Assembly (NCBI GenBank): GCA_037042185.1
Contig: JAXQJY010000027.1
Span: 1,736,001-1,800,000, forward strand
Direction of reading: 5' to 3'
Length of the DNA: 64,000 nucleotides
Source: Sordariomycetes sp. S80-01Y
Taxonomy: Eukaryota > Ascomycota > Sordariomycetes
The notes under the pieces are model-generated. The model made no database searches, was not told the DNA's origin, and saw nothing but the letters and a program-made list of their open reading frames with translations. How positions within the stretch are numbered: the first letter of the stretch is position 1; every line of letters starts with the position of its first letter. Shown here piece by piece: positions 34,256 through 45,596 of the stretch. The translations under genes and the position numbers were made by a program.

Positions 34256-35007
34256 TCACGCCTTTGCGCCCTCGGTCTTGCTCTGGCTAGGGACAAAGGG
34301 CTCGCCCTCGCAAGCGCGGAATTTACGATCCGCCATGATTTGTTGCGGTCGCTGCTCGACAGGGGTGACGTTGGTGGGTTGGTCGGGGACGGTCTTCTTG
34401 AGGCCCTGTTGCAAACTAGGTCAGCCATTGTTTCGTCACGCGGCGCCGGGGCAAAGGACGCACAATCTTCTCGAAGGCACACTGGTTGAGCTTCCATTCG
34501 AAGGGACGGCATTGCCACATCTGCTGGTTGTGATTGTCGAGACACTTCCAGTGACGCGTGAATTCCTCCAGACAGTTCTTGTTCAGGTCGTCGAGGCTGT
34601 GTCTCTGGTCAGCATTCTCCTTCTCCATGGCCGCTCACAATCCATGGATCATAGAGGATGGTGTAAACGTACACGCTCGCAGCACAGCGAGTTACCCGTC
34701 GTCCCTCCTTCATGCACTCAAACTCGCCGCGGCCCGGCTTCTCGTTCTTGCACTGCATGTAGTCATCGTTGTAGTCGCGGCAGCGGTCGCCGATGAAGAA
34801 GGAGGCGCTCATTAGGGGGGCGCTCGTGGCGCCGATCTCCTGGACCTTGGGGATGTCGGATGGGAGAGGGGTGGTGTCGATGAGGACGGACTGGTGGAAG
34901 CTGCGTTGTGGTTAGCATCTGCTGACTGTGGCACTGCCGCCGGCCCATTGAAGGCCATTTGCAAGCGCGTCGAGGAGGATAGCATACTGAGACTTTCGGA
35001 GCGACAT
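34256..35007 (-). CDS. Mitochondrial complex I subunit NDUFA8 (19-21 kDa, CHCH)
   Basis: Four exons on minus: 34988..35007, 34673..34900, 34464..34596 and 34256..34405, giving 176 aa. The first exon is only 20 nt (MSLRKS plus two bases). The product has four CX9C motifs: CRDYNDDYMQC, CMKEGRRVTRC, CLEEFTRHWKC and CRPFEWKLNQC. It also has the conserved start FHQSVLIDTTPLPSDIPKV. This is the NDUFA8 homologue (20.8 kDa subunit of Neurospora complex I), an accessory subunit on the intermembrane-space face, imported by the Mia40 disulfide relay. The last exon (GLKKTVPDQPTNVTPVEQRP) is needed for the family's C-terminus; without the last splice the frame ends early. It is divergent from NUP54 over 430 bp. 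Confidence 0.9.
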
Positions 35008-35437
35008 CTTGGCGGTAGGTTGCGGCCAGGCGGTGGAAGGCGAGGTGGGAGGTCTTTTCGAGGTTGGTGTTCGGCTTTGGGGATTTGAAGGTGAGGTTGG
35101 AATTGGAGGGCGCTTATTGGTTGGACAGTCACAGTGGGGCGAGGCTGTCGGTTGGTGGTGAACGGTGCGGCAGCTTTCAGGTGTTTTCGTCGCGTCGGAG
35201 CTGCATCGCGGGAAAATTCATAACGCTGCACCCAAACAATTACTGGCCTTCACACTCTTACTTGTTGCAGTACCTCTCTCTTCGTACCGCCAGTGAATGA
35301 ACTACGGGAACGGCCCTGTCTTCACCTTTCCTCAACACGCAATCTCGAAGCGCCTGGCAGACGACCTCTAGCTCCCCAGTAGCAAGAAAGCTACCGCCAG
35401 GGACAACACCGCGCTCACAGACCGCATTCCAGCCGCA
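35008..35437. promoter_or_regulatory. Divergent promoter region, NDUFA8 / NUP54
   Basis: A 430-bp spacer between two start codons, presumably driving both genes. No specific site is claimed. Confidence 0.4.
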
Positions 35438-36560
35438 ATGTCACTCTTTGGACAGTCCAAGCCCGCGGGCGGCAGCCTGTTTGGACAGTCGCAGCCGGCG
35501 CAGAACCAGCAACAACCTCAGCAGACCGGGGGACTCTTTGGCCAGTCCACGGCCAACCAGACACAACAGCAGCAGCCTCAGCAACAGTCGACGTTCGGCA
35601 ACTCGATGATGGCGCAATCACAGCAGCCTCAACAGATGCCGACCCTCTCACAATCGCAAGCACAGCTCTCTAGCTCTTTATGGTCACCAGGGCAAGAGGC
35701 ACCTCGTACGCTTTGTCCTTTGCCAACGAAAGACACCCGTCGCTGACAGACTCTGCTAGATCAAAAACCGATTCTTGAACAAATGAAGCTGGTCACCGAG
35801 AAATGGGACCCTGCAAACCCCAACTGTGTGTTCAAGCACTACTTCTACAACAAAGTCGACCAGTCGCACATTCCCTTTTATAAGCCGTCCGCCCACGAAG
35901 ATCCCCGCGAATGGGAGGAAGCGCTTCAAAACAAGCCAGCGCCAGGATTCATGCCTGTGCTCTGCTCGGGTTACGAGTCACTCGCCGATCGTCTGAAAAC
36001 GCAGAAACGTGCGATCTCGGAGTTCAACACGCGTTTGCACCAGGTCAACGGTAGCTTGGACGCGATTCTGCAGCGGCATGAGCTAGAGACCGAGGTAAGG
36101 GCGCTGGCGGCGAGGAGGAGGGCTACGGCATTGGGTGAGAGGAGCTTGGCGCTGGCCGCGAAGGTGCAGGTCCTCAGAAACAGGGGCTATGCACTGAGTG
36201 GTGATGAGGACGATCTGAGTGGACGACTACAGACCCTTGAGAGGGAGGTGCAGGACCCGGCCGTGGGTGCGAAGGAGGAGGAGCTTTGGAGCCGACTGAT
36301 TGTGCTCAGAGGGTACGCGGATCAGTTAACAAAGGAAAAGGAGAAGCCAGCTGGGGGCGACGCTGATGGACTGGACGAGGAGACGGAGGCAAAGGCAAAG
36401 AGGGTAAGAATCTGTTTTTCCTCCTGAAAGGGGTGTGTGCTAACTGTGATCACAGGTTCTTGAGGATTATGAGAAGCAATTGCAGCATCTGAAGAAAGAG
36501 ATGGAGGCATTGGCAGAGGATTATACCGAGTGGGAGAAGAGCAGGCTTCCTGCTAGGTAA
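35438..36560 (+). CDS. Nucleoporin Nup54/Nup57, channel FG protein
   Basis: Exons are 35438..35705, 35760..36403 and 36456..36560, giving 338 aa. The N-terminal 90 residues are an FG region with three LFGQ units and Gln/Pro-rich spacers. The structured part follows: PILEQMKLVTEKWDP, CVFKHYFYNKV, WEEALQNKPAPGFMPVL and GYESLADRLKTQKRAI. Long coiled coils run to the end (LQHLKKEMEALAEDY). Nup54 (yeast Nup57) joins Nup62 and Nup58 (Nsp1 and Nup49) in the central transport channel of the nuclear pore. The FG part is short for the family. The first intron has donor GTACGC and acceptor CTAG, and its removal keeps the frame. Confidence 0.92.
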
Positions 36561-36916
36561 AAACATCTACGAATGATCACTGTACCCGTTGACTAGGGCC
36601 ATGCGCTTGGCTCTAACATCCGCGATGAGTAGTAGTGTAACAAAGGGTGGTTTTTTCACGCGACCGCATCGGTTTATACCTCTGGGTCGGAGTTTTTGGC
36701 GTTCCGACTCATAGAAGCATGGCGGTGCAAGATCACGTCCGAGCAAAATTCGGTTAATGGTAGTCTTGTTCCCAACTATGGCTGCTTTCGGGATGGTTCC
36801 CCATGTGCCGTGCCACGCTCTATCATCCTACAAAGAGTGGTCTACTCTCGCTCCTCCATGCATTATAATGTACAATACAATAACAACAAAAAGACTCCGA
36901 TGACACCTGGATATAT
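36561..36916. other. Convergent intergenic region, NUP54 / TOM5
   Basis: 356 bp between two 3' ends. No additional feature seen. Confidence 0.6.
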
Positions 36917-37182
36917 CTAAAAGATCTTTCCGATCATGTCGATGGCGAAGGGTGCTGTTGTGCGTTAGAATTCGTCTCCTTGAGTCTCGTCGATGGCCGA
37001 TCAAACGTACAGAGGTAGAGGAAGACGGCGGTAGCGGCGACTTGCTGAACGGTGAAGGCAGCCTCTGCCTCGAGGGCACGGATCTCCTCCTCAGACTGCT
37101 GCGGTGGTGCGACTGAAGCAAAGACTCGTTAGCTCGCTCACAACGCGCATGGCACGTAACTCGACGTACATCCTCCAAACAT
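36917..37182 (-). CDS. TOM5: Mitochondrial import receptor subunit Tom5
   Basis: Three exons on minus: 37170..37182 (13 nt), 37011..37112 and 36917..36954, giving 50 aa. The product starts MFGGFAPPQQSEEEIRALEAE, then a single membrane helix VQQVAATAVFLYLSPFAI, ending MIGKIF. This is the standard layout of fungal Tom5: an acidic cytosolic head and a C-terminal tail anchor in the outer mitochondrial membrane. There it helps pass precursors from Tom22 to the Tom40 pore. All introns are phase 1, with GTACGT and GTACGT donors. The gene is too fragmented for ORF searches. It is divergent from the glycine decarboxylase gene over 623 bp. Confidence 0.87.
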
Positions 37183-37805
37183 GTTGGGCAACGGCTCGTG
37201 GAATTCGTTCGGGTTTGGAGTCGGATCGGTCGCGAGGCGCGGAGAGTGTGAGTAGACTTGAAGATATCTTCGTGATGGTGGGAGGGTTGTCGTTCAGCAA
37301 TTCAGTACGTACGAAATACGTAAGGGGAGCTCTCAGCTGCAGCTGCGAAGTCCCGGGGTAAAACTCTGGACTCTGGATCATCACCGGTGGGTCCTGGCGC
37401 ACAGAGCGATAACGCTGATAAGCCGGCCGATAAGCGGCGCTAACGGATGGCAAGCGTCGGCTAAAGCGCCGGAGCGATAAGATAAGCCGACGAAAAATCC
37501 ATGTCGCCCCCGAACCGCCCAGACTTTATCATCGAGCTCCATCCACCGGATAACAACCGAGCCATTGGATCACCGCCAACATCTGCACGCTGCTCCCTGT
37601 GCGTTCCTTTCCTTCCTTACCTTACCGCCTCCTCTCCTCATCATCGAGAAGTCGGTCAGACAATCGATTCTTGTCTGTAACGGATCGACATGACAGTCTG
37701 AGGACCGATCTTACGTCCCCGCCGAACTCGCTTTATAAACGACCCCTCGAAGCCATTGGACGAGCAATCCCCTTCGAGCCGAGCCATCTCCTCCCAAACA
37801 TCATC
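37183..37805. promoter_or_regulatory. Divergent promoter region, TOM5 / GCV2
   Basis: A 623-bp spacer between start codons. The GCV2 frame is open upstream to 37599 but has no ATG before 37806, so this part is taken as leader. TATA-like TTATAAAC lies at about 37732. Confidence 0.45.
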
Positions 37806-40304
37806 ATGACCTCTCGTATGGTCCTCGGCCGCTCGAGCGGCAAGGCCTCGCTTGGCTTAAGCCTGCGATCGACGTCAACTCTCCGCCCCGCATGCTGCGC
37901 CGTTACTCGGTCCCCCCACCAAGCACGGTGGCAGGGAAGCCAGGCTGGCGACAAAGAGTCTGAGGCAAGAGGCCCGAACGCTCAAGCGAACCGTCGTCAC
38001 AAGCATCTTCACCAGTCCAGGGAAGGCAGGTTCGAGAAGCTGAAGTCGGACCCAAACGTCCAAGCAATGAGAAAGGTCGACATGTCCAACTTCAAGACCT
38101 CGGATCAATTCCGCTACAGGCACATTGGACCTCGTGATGAGGACATTGAGGCCATGCTCTCAAAGGTTGGAGGCAACGCCGGCCTCGATGATTTCATCAA
38201 CCAGGTGGTTCCCAAGGAGTTGCAGCACCCTCCTGAGAACATCTTCGAACCCGGCAGCCACATGAAGGAGAGCACACTTGCTTCCGTTTGGGAGCGTCTC
38301 ACCAAGATGAACAAGAACATGCACTGGATGAATGGAGAGGGCTTTTACCCTGTTACCACTCCGGCCGTGATCAAGCGTAACATCTTGGAGAACCCTGCTT
38401 GGTACACCAGCTACACGCCGTACCAAGCCGAAATCAGCCAAGGGCGGCTGGAGTCGCTGCTCAACTTCCAGACCATGGTATCCGATTTGACTGGTCTTCC
38501 AGTGGCGAACTCGAGTCTTCTTGATGAAGGCACTGCCGCCGCCGAAGCCATGACCATGTCTTTGAACTGCTTGCCTTCTTCGCGCCAGAAGGGGCAGAAC
38601 AAGACCTTTGTCGTTTCACACAGACTCTTCAGAAGCACCTTCAAGGTTCTCCACGGTCGTGCCGAAGGGTGGGGGATCAATGTCGTGCAGATGGATCTCG
38701 ACTCCCCCGAGAGCCTGGACAAGCTCAGGGAGCTTGGAAACGACTTGATTGGTGTTATGCTTCAGTACCCAGGTCGATATGGCGTCAACGACTACTCCGA
38801 AGTTACCAAGGTTGCTCACGAGCTCGGAGTGCAAGTCAGCGCAGCGACAGACTTGTCTGCGTTGACTATGTTGAAGCCTCCGGGTGAGTGGGGAGCTGAT
38901 ATTGCCTTCGGTAACTCCCAGAGATTCGGTATTCCCCTGGGCTTCGGTGGCCCGCACGCCGCTTTCTTCGCCACGAAGGAATCCAACAAGAGGCGCTTGC
39001 CTGGCAGGATCATTGGCGTTACCAAAGACCGGCTTGGTCGACCTGCCATGCGTCTGGCGCTGCAAACTCGCGAGCAACATATCCGCCGCGAAAAGGCCAC
39101 CAGCAACGTCTGCACGGCCCAGGCTCTTCTCGCCAACATGGCGGCTATGTATGCTATCTACCATGGGCCCGATGCCTTGAAGTCCTACGCCATCACCAAT
39201 GTCCGCAAAGCGCGGGCCGTTGAGGCTGTTGCCAAGGAACTTGGATACGAGATCGCTGGCTCCTCATCATTCCCCGACACACCTACTCTGTCGGATACCG
39301 TCAGTCTCGGTGGGCTGGACAGAATGCAGGTGACCAAGCTCGTCGGCGCTATGCAGAACGAAGGCATTAGCATCCATGGTAACAACAGCGAGCAGATGGT
39401 CTCCTTGTCCATCTCTGAGGATTTCGACGGCAGGACTTTTGCAGCAGTAGTCAAATGCTTGGCGTCTGCTGCACCAAACAGCCATCCTGCCCTTGAGTCA
39501 GAATCTGGCAGGGACGAACACATCGGTGGTCTGTCCGCGAAGCATTGGCAGCAAGCCCACGAGGCGTCAGATGAGGCCATACTCGAGAGCATCCCCGGAG
39601 CCGTCAAGCGAGAGTCGAGTTTCATGACACACCCAGTATTCAACACCCACCACAGCGAGACCGAGATACTCCGCTATATGCACCACCTGCAATCTCGCGA
39701 CCTTTCTCAGGTTCACTCCATGATCCCCCTGGGCTCATGCACAATGAAGCTTAATGGCACCACGGAGTTGGCGCTCATCAGCGACCCGAAGCACGCGAAT
39801 GTTCACCCGCTTGCTGTGCGCGCTTACAGGGAGGGCTACGACAGCCTCACTAGCTCTCTTCAGAAGCAGCTTGCCAAGATAACTGGGTTCGCCGCTACAT
39901 CGCTGCAGCCCAACTCAGGCGCTCAGGGAGAGTTTGCCGGTCTCCGTGTCATCCGCAAGTACCACCAAAGCCTGGACGCGGGCAGCAAGCGTGACATCTG
40001 CCTGATTCCTATCTCTGCTCACGGAACGAACCCGGCTTCCGCCGCCATGGCTGGCATGCGTACCGTCCCGATCAAGTGCGACAACGCTACCGGAAACCTA
40101 GACATTGCGGATCTCAAGCAGAAGTGCGAGAAGCACGCTCACGAGTTGGCCGCCGTCATGATTACGTACCCCAGCACGTACGGTGTGTTCGAGCCTGACG
40201 TGAAGAAGGCGATTGACCTCGTCCACGAGCACGGCGGTATGGTCTACATGGACGGCGCCAACATGAACGCCCAGATCGGATTGACCTCGCCAGGCGCCCT
40301 CGGT

Positions 40305-40342
<38 letters not shown>

Positions 40343-41140
40343 TATCCCTCACGGCGGTGGTGGTCCAGGCGTGGGCCCGATTTGCGTCAACGAAAAGCTC
40401 AAGCCGTTCTTGCCTAACAACTCGGACATGGTTGCGTCGTCCTTATTCGGCAGCGCCAGCATCCTGCCCATCAGCTGGGCTTACATCATGTTGATGCGTG
40501 ATGAAGGTTTGGTCAAGGCTACCAAGGTCGCCCTCCTGAACGCCAACTACCTCCTCGCCCGTCTCAAGGAGCACTATTCCATCGTCTACACCAACGACGC
40601 CGGACGCTGCGCGCACGAGTTCATCCTGGACCTGCGCCCTCTCGAAAAGTCGGCAGGTGTCAACGTCGCCGACGTTGCTAAGCGTCTCCAAGATTACGGA
40701 TTCCACTCGCCAACTATGAGCTGGCCCGTTCCTGGAACACTCATGATCGAGCCAACAGAGAGTGAGAGCAAGGAGGAGCTCGACCGCTTCGCAGACGCCT
40801 TGATCAGCATTCGCGAGGAGATTCGTGAGATCGAGGAGGGCAAGCAGCCCCGTGAGGGCAACGTGCTCAAGAACGCGCCGCACCCGCAGCTTGATCTCAT
40901 CCGTGGCGATGGCGACGGCAAGTGGGAGCGCCCCTACTCCCGCGAGAAGGCGGCCTACCCCCTGCCATACCTTATTGAGAAGAAGTTCTGGCCTACAGTC
41001 GCGCGTGCCGACGATGGTGAGTAAACCCGCTCTGGCAATCCCTACCCCTGAATTAAACATGCTAACCCCTCTTAGCCTACGGCGACACCAACCTCTTCTG
41101 TACCTGCCCCCCTGTAGAGGACACTACTCAACAGGACTAA
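37806..41140 (+). CDS. GCV2: Glycine decarboxylase (P protein), mitochondrial
   Basis: Exons are 37806..41016 and 41076..41140 (donor GTGAGT, acceptor TTAG), giving 1091 aa. The basic N-terminus (MTSRMVLGRSSGKASL) is a mitochondrial presequence. The P protein is the PLP-dependent decarboxylase of the glycine cleavage system; it passes the aminomethyl group to the lipoyl H protein in the matrix. Both homologous halves are present: RHIGPRDEDIEAML and NPAWYTSYTPYQAEISQGR in the first, MIPLGSCTMKLNGTTEL in the second. The PLP lysine lies in NLHKTFCIPHGGGGPG at about residue 843. Length is normal for fungi. The short last exon supplies YGDTNLFCTCPP, a conserved C-terminus. A single intron in so long a gene is notable but usual for this family. 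Confidence 0.97.
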
Positions 41141-41491
41141 ACATCCTTCACATGTGTGACGTGTGAACTGTATATACGCATTGCGTTTACTGCATTGATC
41201 TTCGGCGGACAAGACTCGATTTCAACATACGCGAGTTGGGCGTTATAAAACCCCGTCATTTCGGGCGTGGGAGAGCATACCATCAGTGGGGCTCTGTTTA
41301 ACATATCTTGATAGAAGTTTGGGAATGCATATTGCTGGTTATAGACGAGTAGTCTTAAATAGAAACTCATGTTTCGGTGTCTGGATCGGCTGGAAGAGCA
41401 ATCTCTTGTATCGCGAGCCGTATGCTCACATTTTGCGAGACGTGCAATGTAATCGTGTAATGTCATTTCATATGCGTCACCTTATCTCCAC
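41141..41491. other. Convergent intergenic region, GCV2 / SQT1
   Basis: 351 bp between two 3' ends; nothing further seen. Confidence 0.6.
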
Positions 41492-43024
41492 CTAAGCTTC
41501 GAACACCAGCGCGATGCTATCGTCACCAGCAGTGACCACCCTCTCGCCGGTCTCGCCCTGGACGAAGCCGAGCACGCCGCCACCCTCGCCATCGCCCCGG
41601 TGCCCCTTCCACTCCTTGATCAGGCCAGCATCCGCACCAGCCGTTCCGGGGTTGTTCTGCGGCGTGACACCACCACCTCGGAGATCCCACCTCCTCACCA
41701 CGCCGTCCATGCCGCAACTCGTCAACGTCCACGAGTTCTTGATGAACTCGACCTTGACGACGGAGTGTTCCTCGTGCGCACCGACAATGTTCCTCCGCAC
41801 AGCGAAGCGGCGCGTAGCGTCGTACACGCAGATGGATCCGTCCACTGAGCCCGCGGCCAGAAGGACAGTGGGAGGCGTCGTGCTGGCGAGGGAAACAGCT
41901 AGGGTTTCCACGCTGTCGGACTGGGTGTGTAGACTGGCGAGGATCTGGCCGCCGGCCGTGGGGTCGGCAGAAGTCTTGTTGCCCTTGTTCGAGCCGTGTC
42001 GTGCTTGCGACGCGGACTGGGTGGAAGAACTTAATCGGGGCAGGGAGACAATCTTGATTGCGCCCCCCGCACCTCCGGCTGCGACGAAACCGCCCTTTGG
42101 ATCCACGGCGAGGGAGTATAGACCACCCACAACTTCGAAACGCTGGTCCTCGCCCGTCATGGCAACGACGGATTGGCCGTTCTCGCCGGTAATGTTCTTG
42201 GCTGCCGCTTCGCCGAAGACGTCCCAAACGTACAGACTGCTATCCTCCGCCACCGTGATTAGGAGATTGCCGTCGGGTGTCCATGTGCCAGCTGTGCAGG
42301 GCATGGTGTGCAGGAAGTAAGATTGGACGATCTGGAGGGGATTCCCGGAGTCGTTGGGATCGATATAGTACACCCAGACCGAACCGTCCGAAGCACCCAG
42401 AGCAATAGTGTTTGGCTGCCCGGGGTTAGGACACGGCGCCAGCCAGTTCACCTCAGGAACTTCCTGCGCCTCACCTATGGCGCTGACCTTGACCCCCTCG
42501 CCCGGCCGCACATCCGTCTTCCACGCTTTTATCCTCCCATCCAAACCAGCAGACACCAAGATCTCGCCAGCGGGCAAGGTCCACGCCAGCGCGTTGATAC
42601 TGTCGCTGTGACCCTCAATCTCGAAGAGACTCCCCAGCTCGGTTGTCTGCTTGTCCCTGGCCGCCCCCTCGGGGTCACTGGCGAAGCTTGGGGGCAACAC
42701 GGGTCTGGACTTGGCAGCAGAGGTATCGAACAGCCAGCCCGCGCCGGGAGCATCGTCTGTGGGAGCTGCGGCGCCGCCGACGGCGATGAGGGAGGGGTGG
42801 ACGGGGTGCTGGGCGATGGAGAAGAGGGAGTCGCCGGGGAGGTCGAAGTAGGCAATCGCGTCGTTTTGTAGCAAGATTTCTTGCTGTTCTGCGCCCTCGC
42901 CCTCATCGTCGGAGTCCATGGGGACGTCTTCACCATCGGCGACTACTTCTTCGGCGGCATCGTCGGCGTCGAGGAGGTCGTTGTCGTCTTCGATCTGCTC
43001 GTTCTTGTCGCGGGGGTCAGCCAT
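41492..43024 (-). CDS. SQT1: WD40 ribosome-assembly chaperone Sqt1 (AAMP-like)
   Basis: Intronless, 510 aa. The N-terminal 50 residues are strongly acidic (DDNDLLDADDAAEEV, MDSDDEGEGAEQQE). A seven- to eight-bladed WD40 propeller follows, with blades such as EIEGHSDSINALAWTL, LVSAGLDGRIKAWK, IALGASDGSVWVYYID, LLITVAEDSSLYVWDV and LTSCGMDGVVRRWDLR. Sqt1 is a dedicated cytosolic chaperone for ribosomal protein uL16 (Rpl10), capturing its N-terminus for late 60S assembly; AAMP is the animal homologue. The acidic tail and a Thr/Gly/Ala-rich loop before blade 6 are usual. The next gene on the same strand starts 1.7 kb away and there is no sign of coupling. Confidence 0.85.
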   Translation of the reverse strand: MADPRDKNEQIEDDNDLLDADDAAEEVVADGEDVPMDSDDEGEGAEQQEILLQNDAIAYFDLPGDSLFSIAQHPVHPSLIAVGGAAAPTDDAPGAGWLFDTSAAKSRPVLPPSFASDPEGAARDKQTTELGSLFEIEGHSDSINALAWTLPAGEILVSAGLDGRIKAWKTDVRPGEGVKVSAIGEAQEVPEVNWLAPCPNPGQPNTIALGASDGSVWVYYIDPNDSGNPLQIVQSYFLHTMPCTAGTWTPDGNLLITVAEDSSLYVWDVFGEAAAKNITGENGQSVVAMTGEDQRFEVVGGLYSLAVDPKGGFVAAGGAGGAIKIVSLPRLSSSTQSASQARHGSNKGNKTSADPTAGGQILASLHTQSDSVETLAVSLASTTPPTVLLAAGSVDGSICVYDATRRFAVRRNIVGAHEEHSVVKVEFIKNSWTLTSCGMDGVVRRWDLRGGGVTPQNNPGTAGADAGLIKEWKGHRGDGEGGGVLGFVQGETGERVVTAGDDSIALVFEA

Positions 43025-43633
43025 GGTGGGGGACCAGCTGCGATGGTATCTCTCGATTGTTGGTTTGAAGTGCGCTCGTGCGGGCTTGAAAGTTGACTGT
43101 GACCTGCGACAGACAGCTGCGATTGCTCAGACACTTATGTAGCTGGCAAGAATATGTTGGAAAGGTGGTGCTTGATAAGCAGTTTCGAAGGCGACTCGCA
43201 AGTTGATTGAAAATCAGAGGATTTTTTTTAATGCGACTGCGGGGTCTGACGTCGCCCCTCCAAGTCCCTCCAAGTCCCCTCCAAGTGCACCGCAGTGAAC
43301 CACCCGCCGTTCAAGGTACCTTAGTACCGTAATTAGTGGACTGGCAACTCCGCTGCGCATCTGCCATTAACAAGCTTCATTCACTTGGGGCTGAGGCACG
43401 ACGATATGACGAGGCCGATTTCCCCGGGTCCTCTACAGTAGTAGTAGCACGGATCGATTGCCCATCACTATGTTGTCGCCAAGGCAAGGCGCTCTTTCTA
43501 TGGTGTATCATCAATCTTGGTATCAAAAGCAATGTTAATCGCTAACCCTGGCAATTGCCCATCACCCAAACGCCGCGCTCGTGCTCGCTCTTCAACATGG
43601 GGAGCATTTCATACCAATCGATGCGGCGCGCAA
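43025..43633. other. Intergenic region with a short CTCCAAGT repeat
   Basis: 609 bp containing the SQT1 promoter. Three copies of CCTCCAAGT lie at 43257-43287, spaced one to two bases apart. Confidence 0.6.
43257..43287. repeat. CCTCCAAGT direct repeat, 3 copies
   Basis: Three near-adjacent 9-bp copies about 230-270 bp upstream of the SQT1 start codon. They could be a microsatellite or clustered factor sites. Confidence 0.7.
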
Positions 43634-44698
43634 CTACCCTCGATGGTAGTAGCCCTGACCTTTTCCAGTGTCGCTCAGCGGTGATGGCGTGGTACCCACG
43701 GCAACGTTGAACGAGGGTGATTTCGATGGCGGAGGGGGTGGTGATCCTGCCGGGAGCTCAACGACGTAGCTCTCCCCTGACAGCTCCTGGGGCGGTGAAG
43801 CTTGGTATGGCGAGTGCGCCATGTCGCCGTAAAGTTCATTCGAGTGAGGGTTGTGCCTGACGGCGGTGCCTGTGTTGACGCCGATGGGGCCGTGGATAGC
43901 ACCGGTGCCAGAGTGAGGGCTGCTGTAGCCAGTGGCCCCTGAAGTGCTGACGGTCGCGCTTCCATCTGGGTAATGCTTGGGCTCATGGTTGGCAATCTCG
44001 TGGATGGCGGAGGCTTGCTGCTTGCGTCGCCGTATGAAGAGGAACAAGCCGATGCCGAGCGCAAGCAAAACAACCGGGATAACCACAGCAATGGCAGTGA
44101 TAGCAGCAGTCGAGAGTCCGCCATCGTCGTCTGTTGAGGCCGACGCCGTTGACGACGCACTCTGTTCAGCAGCGGTTTCCGAAGGTCCAGTCGTTGCCGC
44201 GGCTTCTGTCGTCGGTTCAGACGTCTCCGAAGGCGTTGATATCGATGTCTCCAGGTCGCTCGATTCGTACACCATCTTCAACCCGTACGCATTGATACCC
44301 TGCCCGCCGCTCATCGTCACGCCCATGGTGCTACTGTCCGAAGTCACCAACAGAACAGTCGCTTCGTCACCCGCGCTCCAAGTGCAATACATCGACTCCC
44401 AGGGTCCTTCCAAACTCCCAGGATCTGAGACGCACCATAGCTCTATGTCGCTGCGAACTGGGCAACATGTTACCGTCGTCGTGGCGCCGCCTGTGCGAGT
44501 GCAGTCCTCCCTAGCCGTATATCCACCGGGGCAGACCGTTCCCGGAGAGTAGTACGCGGTTGGGTCGCCGTCGAAGTCTTCGGGGAGGCATGAGGACTTG
44601 AAGTCGAAGCCGGCGATCGAATTGCTGGAGATGTTGTCGCAGTCCGAGGGAATCGCGTAGTCGGTCGGGAAGGGACCGATAAAGGAAGTTATTGACAT
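43634..44698 (-). CDS. Mucin-like single-pass membrane protein, fungal-specific
   Basis: Intronless, 354 aa. Residues 1-145 form a Cys-containing ectodomain (about nine Cys; CPGGYTAREDCTRTG, VTCCPV, LWCVSDP). Residues 146-195 are Ser/Thr/Ala-rich and likely O-mannosylated. One membrane helix lies at about 198-222 (ITAIAVVIPVVLLALGIGLF), followed by RRRK and a Pro/Ser-rich cytosolic tail. The layout resembles Mid2/Wsc-type cell-wall stress sensors, but the ectodomain is not a WSC domain and there is no clear N-terminal signal peptide. Many Pezizomycotina proteins of this type exist with unknown function. A surface role in wall sensing or adhesion is only an inference. Confidence 0.8.
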   Translation of the reverse strand: MSITSFIGPFPTDYAIPSDCDNISSNSIAGFDFKSSCLPEDFDGDPTAYYSPGTVCPGGYTAREDCTRTGGATTTVTCCPVRSDIELWCVSDPGSLEGPWESMYCTWSAGDEATVLLVTSDSSTMGVTMSGGQGINAYGLKMVYESSDLETSISTPSETSEPTTEAAATTGPSETAAEQSASSTASASTDDDGGLSTAAITAIAVVIPVVLLALGIGLFLFIRRRKQQASAIHEIANHEPKHYPDGSATVSTSGATGYSSPHSGTGAIHGPIGVNTGTAVRHNPHSNELYGDMAHSPYQASPPQELSGESYVVELPAGSPPPPPSKSPSFNVAVGTTPSPLSDTGKGQGYYHRG

Positions 44699-45596
44699 TT
44701 TAGGCGTGTGTATTCGATCCTCTCTCCAGCAAAGACAGCGTCGTTCTCGTGTGTTCGGCCAGCGAAGAGTCGATCACGACAATGGGCGAGGTGAGGAATA
44801 GAACCAGGAGGGCAAAACCTGCGAGCCCCAGAATTTCAGGCAAGCCGGGACAAGATTATCTCTTGAATCAAAAACGGGGACGATCTGGACTCCGGGTCTT
44901 GTCAGGGCTCTGAATCCCAAATCGATATCCTGACCTGGTCAGCACCACCCGCGTGCAGCCACCAAGGCCACCGGCGCGGCATCGCAAAATCGACGTCGGT
45001 AGGAAGCTGGGGCCGGGGTGTCTTCCAACGAGTCATTGGCGCAAATGGATCCAGCCCTTGCAATTCAAACAGGGTTCCGTAGCGGTGCAAGGCTGAAACG
45101 CGAATCTTTGCCTCTTCCACAGCCCCTGAATCCCTGATCCATCTGTCAAACTTGCCAGATTGCCAGACGCCGGCAGAACGCGTGACAAATAACGACAAAA
45201 CGTTGCCAACGGTCAGGCAAGGCTAACCCAGAGAGTTCCCACGGGCAGCAGCTCCAAAAGCCTCTATATGAGCCCAAGGATCCTTTCTGCTGGACCTTGG
45301 AGGTCAGCGGAGGATGCCAGACGAACCCATCGGCAGTGTCATTCGAAACTCCAGACGTGCCGAATCCTTTGCGACGACGTCTTGGTACGTAGGATTCCGG
45401 CTGAGACGCTGGGCAGCCGAGCCACTGTTAGGCAACGGGCTGCGGCGTCACTTTCATTTCCTTGAACGTTTTCGGCAAAAGTTGATTGACAGATCAGAAT
45501 GGATCCAAGCTGGGTCTTGAGCCCGGCGCCTCATTTGCCATTCAGCGCAGTCTAGCCAGATTCGACGCGATTAATGGGCCTAGCGCCTCATGTAGC
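44699..45596. other. Intergenic region
   Basis: About 900 bp. Open frames at 44902-45198 (minus) and 45268-45520 (plus) have no recognisable domain or splice partners and are not called. Confidence 0.5.

Noticed and set aside
40443-41060. 205-aa minus frame over GCV2
   Set aside because: Shadow of conserved glycine decarboxylase sequence.
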